Positions 6,174 to 8,214 of a stretch of DNA of 8,214 nt are shown one piece after another. The notes beneath the pieces were generated by a model. The model ran no database searches. It had not been told where the DNA came from and worked only from the letters and a program-made list of their open reading frames with translations. The translations under genes and the position numbers were made by a program. Source of the DNA: Myxococcales bacterium (GTDB lineage Bacteria > Myxococcota > Polyangia > Fen-1088); assembly GCA_003157315.1 (NCBI GenBank), contig PMJE01000472.1, positions 358 to 8,571 of the forward strand. The letters are read 5' to 3'. How positions within the stretch are numbered: position 1 is the first letter of the stretch; each line of letters begins with the position of its first letter.

Positions 6174-6628
6174 CGGCGTACTTCGACACCAGTGTCATCA
6201 CCAAATGGTACCTGCCTGAACCGGACAGCGCGGACGCCCTTCGGGTACGCGCGCGGTTTGCTCCGCCCGCGGTGCTGACCCATCTGCACAGGGTCGAGCT
6301 GGTCACGGCATGGCACCTCAAGATCTTTCGCCAGGAAATCCCCCGGGAAATTGTCGAGCAGGCTTGGGCCCACGTGGAAGCCGATGTTGCCGCCGGGCTC
6401 TGGGAGCTGCCCATCTACGATCTGGCCGACGTCTATTCCCAGGCCGAATCCATTAGCCGCCGGTACACGGCCGCGCTTGGCGTTCGCTCGCTCGACATCC
6501 TGCACGTGGCAGCTGCGTTTGTCCTGGGAGCGTCCGCATTCGTGACCCACGACGACCGGCAGGCAAGACTGGCAAAAGCCGTCGGCCTGCGCGTGACCAC
6601 GCTCCACGCGCGCGGCAAACAGCGCTGA
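6170..6628 (+). CDS. vapC: PIN-domain toxin ribonuclease (VapC type)
   Basis: A 152-residue PIN-domain protein, expected to be a Mg2+-dependent RNase that cuts tRNA, rRNA or other RNA and halts growth when freed from its antitoxin. The acidic active-site residues are all present: Asp6 (YFDTSVITKWYLPE), Glu43 (HRVELVTAW), Asp109 (RSLDILHVAAA) and Asp128 (FVTHDDRQARLA). Length and spacing are normal for VapC, so it looks active. The GTG start at 6170 is set by the conserved FDTS a few residues in, by a GGAGAG five bases upstream (6159-6164), and by the 4-bp GTGA overlap with the antitoxin stop. It is transcribed with the antitoxin under the palindromic operator. The RNA target cannot be inferred. 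Confidence 0.92.
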   Translation: MTAYFDTSVITKWYLPEPDSADALRVRARFAPPAVLTHLHRVELVTAWHLKIFRQEIPREIVEQAWAHVEADVAAGLWELPIYDLADVYSQAESISRRYTAALGVRSLDILHVAAAFVLGASAFVTHDDRQARLAKAVGLRVTTLHARGKQR

Positions 6629-6694
6629 TTGGCGGCTCACTTCGCGGTCAACCGCAACGCAGCACAGGCCACGCATCTTCCGCACGGACCACTA

Positions 6695-6700
6695 TATACT
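6695..6700 (+). promoter_or_regulatory. Possible -10 box for the maf-yggS operon
   Basis: TATACT (6695-6700) lies in an AT-rich patch (CTATATACTTG) that stands out from the GC-rich surroundings, 14 bases before the maf ATG. No good -35 hexamer is visible at the right spacing. If used, the leader would be only about 8 nt, with no Shine-Dalgarno sequence. Confidence 0.45.
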
Positions 6701-6714
6701 TGCAGCCACCGACC

Positions 6715-7332
6715 ATGAAACCTACCCCTGATCTGATCCTGGCCTCTGCGTCGCCGCGCCGTCGTGAGCTGCTCGAACGACTGGGTCTGCTGCTGCGGAT
6801 CGAGCCTGTCGACGTGGACGAGACGCCGGCAGCGGGGGAGAAGGCACGCGCCTACGCCCAGCGCCTGGCGGCGGAGAAGGGCGATGCGGCTCTCGCCAGA
6901 CTGGAGGCCGCTGCCCTTCCGGTCTTGACCGCGGACACAGTGGTCGTGCTGGGCGACGACATTCTGGGCAAGCCGGCCAATCAGGACGAGGCCGCGGCCA
7001 TGCTGCGCCGGCTGGCAGGCCGACGTCACGAGGTGATGACCGCCTATCGTGCGCACTTTGCCGGCCGCATGGTTGAACGGGTGGTCAGCACCGGCGTTAC
7101 TTTTCGCTCGCTCGACCCGACCGAGCTGCGCGCCTATCTCGATTGCGGCGAATGGCAGGGCAAGGCCGGCGCCTACGCCATCCAGGGGATCGCGGGAGCA
7201 TTTGCCATCGAGGTACACGGGTCGTTCTCCAACGTGGTCGGGTTGCCACTGGCCGAGGTGATAGCAGACCTGCGCGCCTTGCAAGCCCTGCCCGGCTACC
7301 CACCCGCGGCTTTTGGGGTAAATGCCCGGTGA
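6715..7332 (+). CDS. maf: Maf-family nucleoside triphosphate pyrophosphatase (YhdE type)
   Basis: A 205-residue cytoplasmic house-cleaning enzyme that hydrolyses non-canonical or excess nucleoside triphosphates to monophosphate and pyrophosphate. Family motifs are in order: LASASPRRRELL (9-20), TADTVVV (72-78) with the catalytic Asp74, GKP (85-87), GRRHEVMTAY (102-111), GEWQGKAGAYAIQG (145-158) and GSFSNVVGLPL (169-179). The KAGAYAIQG and SNVVGLPL forms fit the dTTP/UTP-specific YhdE branch better than the m7GTP-specific YceF branch; this is inference from motifs. The ATG at 6715 is preferred over an in-frame TTG at 6700, since LASASPRR normally sits within about 10 residues of the start. No Shine-Dalgarno sequence is evident. 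The stop overlaps the GTG of yggS, so the two form an operon. Confidence 0.95.
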   Translation: MKPTPDLILASASPRRRELLERLGLLLRIEPVDVDETPAAGEKARAYAQRLAAEKGDAALARLEAAALPVLTADTVVVLGDDILGKPANQDEAAAMLRRLAGRRHEVMTAYRAHFAGRMVERVVSTGVTFRSLDPTELRAYLDCGEWQGKAGAYAIQGIAGAFAIEVHGSFSNVVGLPLAEVIADLRALQALPGYPPAAFGVNAR

Positions 7333-8054
7333 ATCGCGCACAGGACATCGCCGCCAAGCTAGCCGACGTGCGCACCCGCATTGCACAGGCCGAGGTCGCC
7401 GCGGGTCGGAGCGCGGGCAGCGCACGCCTGGTGGCAGTCAGCAAGACCGTGGCGGCGGCGGACATTCTGGCCGCGCTGGCCGCTGGCCAACAGGATTTTG
7501 GCGAAAGCTACGGACAGGAATTCCGCGACAAGCGCGCCGAGGTAGAAACTGGTGCGCAAGCCGCAGGTTTGCCGCCCCCGCGCTGGCACTTCATCGGCCC
7601 GCTGCAAACCAACAAAGTGAAGTATGTGGCTGGCAAGGTTACGTTGATCCATTCGATCGAGGCGAACGACGTGCTGGCCGAGATCGAGCGGCGCGTGGCC
7701 ACGCTGGAGCCCAGCGCAAAGTGGGACTGCCTCATCCAGGTCAACCTGGCCGGCGAGGTACAAAAGCACGGCGTGGCGCCAGCAGCGCTTGCAGCGCTGC
7801 TGGCCAGCTTTGCCCGGCCGACCCACTTGCTCTGCACGGGATTGATGGTCATGCCGCCTTTCAGCGACGATCCCGAAGAATCACGGCCGATCTTCGCGGC
7901 CCTGCGCCGTCTGCGCGACGAGCAGGCAGCCACGAGCCGGGCCAACGTCCAGCTTGCCGAGCTGTCCATGGGCATGAGCCACGACCTGGAGGTCGCGGTG
8001 GCCGAGGGCGCAACCCTTCTGCGGGTGGGCACCGCGATCTTCGGCGCGCGCTAG
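7329..8054 (+). CDS. yggS: YggS/PROSC-family pyridoxal-phosphate homeostasis protein
   Basis: A 241-residue, single-domain PLP-binding protein (alanine racemase N-terminal-like TIM barrel) that buffers free pyridoxal phosphate and keeps amino-acid pools in balance. It has no known catalytic activity. Family marks: LVAVSK (34-39), where Lys39 binds PLP; FGESYGQEF (57-65, usually FGENYVQE, so Asn is Ser here); WHFIGPLQTNKVKYV (86-100); IHSIE (107-111); QVNLAGE; GLMVMPP (171-177); LSMGMSHDLEVAVAEGATLL (212-231) and the end VGTAIFGAR. The length is typical. GTG 7329 is chosen because it places VSK at the usual distance and overlaps the maf stop by GTGA; GGGG lies about 10 bases upstream. The stop codon interlocks with that of the converging membrane-protein gene. 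Confidence 0.95.
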   Translation: MNRAQDIAAKLADVRTRIAQAEVAAGRSAGSARLVAVSKTVAAADILAALAAGQQDFGESYGQEFRDKRAEVETGAQAAGLPPPRWHFIGPLQTNKVKYVAGKVTLIHSIEANDVLAEIERRVATLEPSAKWDCLIQVNLAGEVQKHGVAPAALAALLASFARPTHLLCTGLMVMPPFSDDPEESRPIFAALRRLRDEQAATSRANVQLAELSMGMSHDLEVAVAEGATLLRVGTAIFGAR

Positions 8055-8214
8055 CCGCGCCGACGGAGGCGTGCGAACAGCGCAGCCAGCGCAACTGCCA
8101 GCAGCGACAGCCAGGAAACCCACGGCGACAGGGTGAGCGCCAAGGGTTGGAAACGCATTTCGAGCGTGTGCGTGCCTGCCGACACGCTCACGCCACGTCC
8201 GACTGAGTTCACCC
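8051..8214 (-). CDS. C-terminal end of a membrane protein (possibly YfhO or glycosyltransferase-like)
   Basis: The minus strand reads VNSVGRGVSVSAGTHTLEMR, then FQPLALTLSPWVSWLSLLAV and ALAALFARLRRRG before a TAG at 8051-8053. The gene enters from the right edge. It ends with one hydrophobic helix (about 20 residues) and a positively charged tail, which should face the cytoplasm. The beta-strand motif SAGTHTLEMRFQPLALTL before the last helix is the sort of ending seen in YfhO-type and related large membrane proteins acting in cell-envelope glycosylation. With only 54 codons this family call is tentative. Its stop codon and that of yggS share the palindrome CTAG (8051-8054). Confidence 0.7.
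   Translation of the reverse strand, partial: VNSVGRGVSVSAGTHTLEMRFQPLALTLSPWVSWLSLLAVALAALFARLRRRG

Noticed and set aside
5990..6685. Minus-strand open frame of 231 codons opposite the toxin-antitoxin pair
   Set aside because: It is an antisense shadow; both plus-strand genes carry family motifs.
6637..7425. Minus-strand open frame of 262 codons opposite maf
   Set aside because: It has no recognisable motif and lies opposite a gene with every Maf motif intact.
1..8214. CRISPR array, tRNA, rRNA or complete insertion sequence
   Set aside because: No regularly spaced repeats, cloverleaf-like segment, rRNA-like conserved stretch or transposase motif was seen on either strand.

Overview
The window is high-GC DNA from a Gram-negative bacterium. 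Lamin-tail and cysteine-rich lipoproteins, RNase Y sequence and abundant predicted surface lipoproteins suggest the Myxococcota or a related former deltaproteobacterial lineage. This placement is inferred from gene style only; no rRNA or other taxonomic marker is present.

Left part (1-1522): the start of a YebC/PmpR-family regulator runs off the left edge on the minus strand. A short intergenic stretch with two perfect hairpins follows, then a complete minus-strand lipoprotein gene with an Ig-like domain and a lamin-tail domain.

Middle part (about 1570-4869) looks like a region of gene decay. It holds, in order: an orphan piece of the RNase Y HD domain (+); a small intact cysteine-rich lipoprotein gene (+); a larger cysteine-rich lipoprotein gene broken by a frameshift and by a TGA at a position where the repeat pattern predicts cysteine (+); about 420 bp with only fragmentary minus-strand coding signal; a 48-residue DUF6496-like gene (-); a quinone-oxidoreductase gene cut off after 51 residues (-); and a Kup potassium transporter pseudogene with a frameshift and a large internal deletion (-). 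Two of these small genes are under 60 codons and are easily missed. Sequencing error could explain single indels, but not the truncation, the orphan domain or the internal deletion.

Right part (5086-8214) is intact. It has a lipoprotein of unknown function (-), a Phd/YefM-type antitoxin with a VapC-type PIN toxin (+), then maf and yggS (+) as a translationally coupled pair, and finally the C-terminal end of a membrane protein (-) whose stop codon interlocks with that of yggS. The toxin-antitoxin pair has a perfect 19-bp palindrome over its predicted -10 box and start codon, which suggests autoregulation and a leaderless mRNA.

Three gene pairs (2111, 6170, 7329) use the same GTGA overlap, where a GTG start shares bases with the upstream TGA stop. 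I found no tRNA, rRNA, CRISPR array, complete insertion sequence or prophage. No new multi-gene system can be claimed. The most notable features are the decay zone, the TGA-for-Cys site and the toxin-antitoxin control region.
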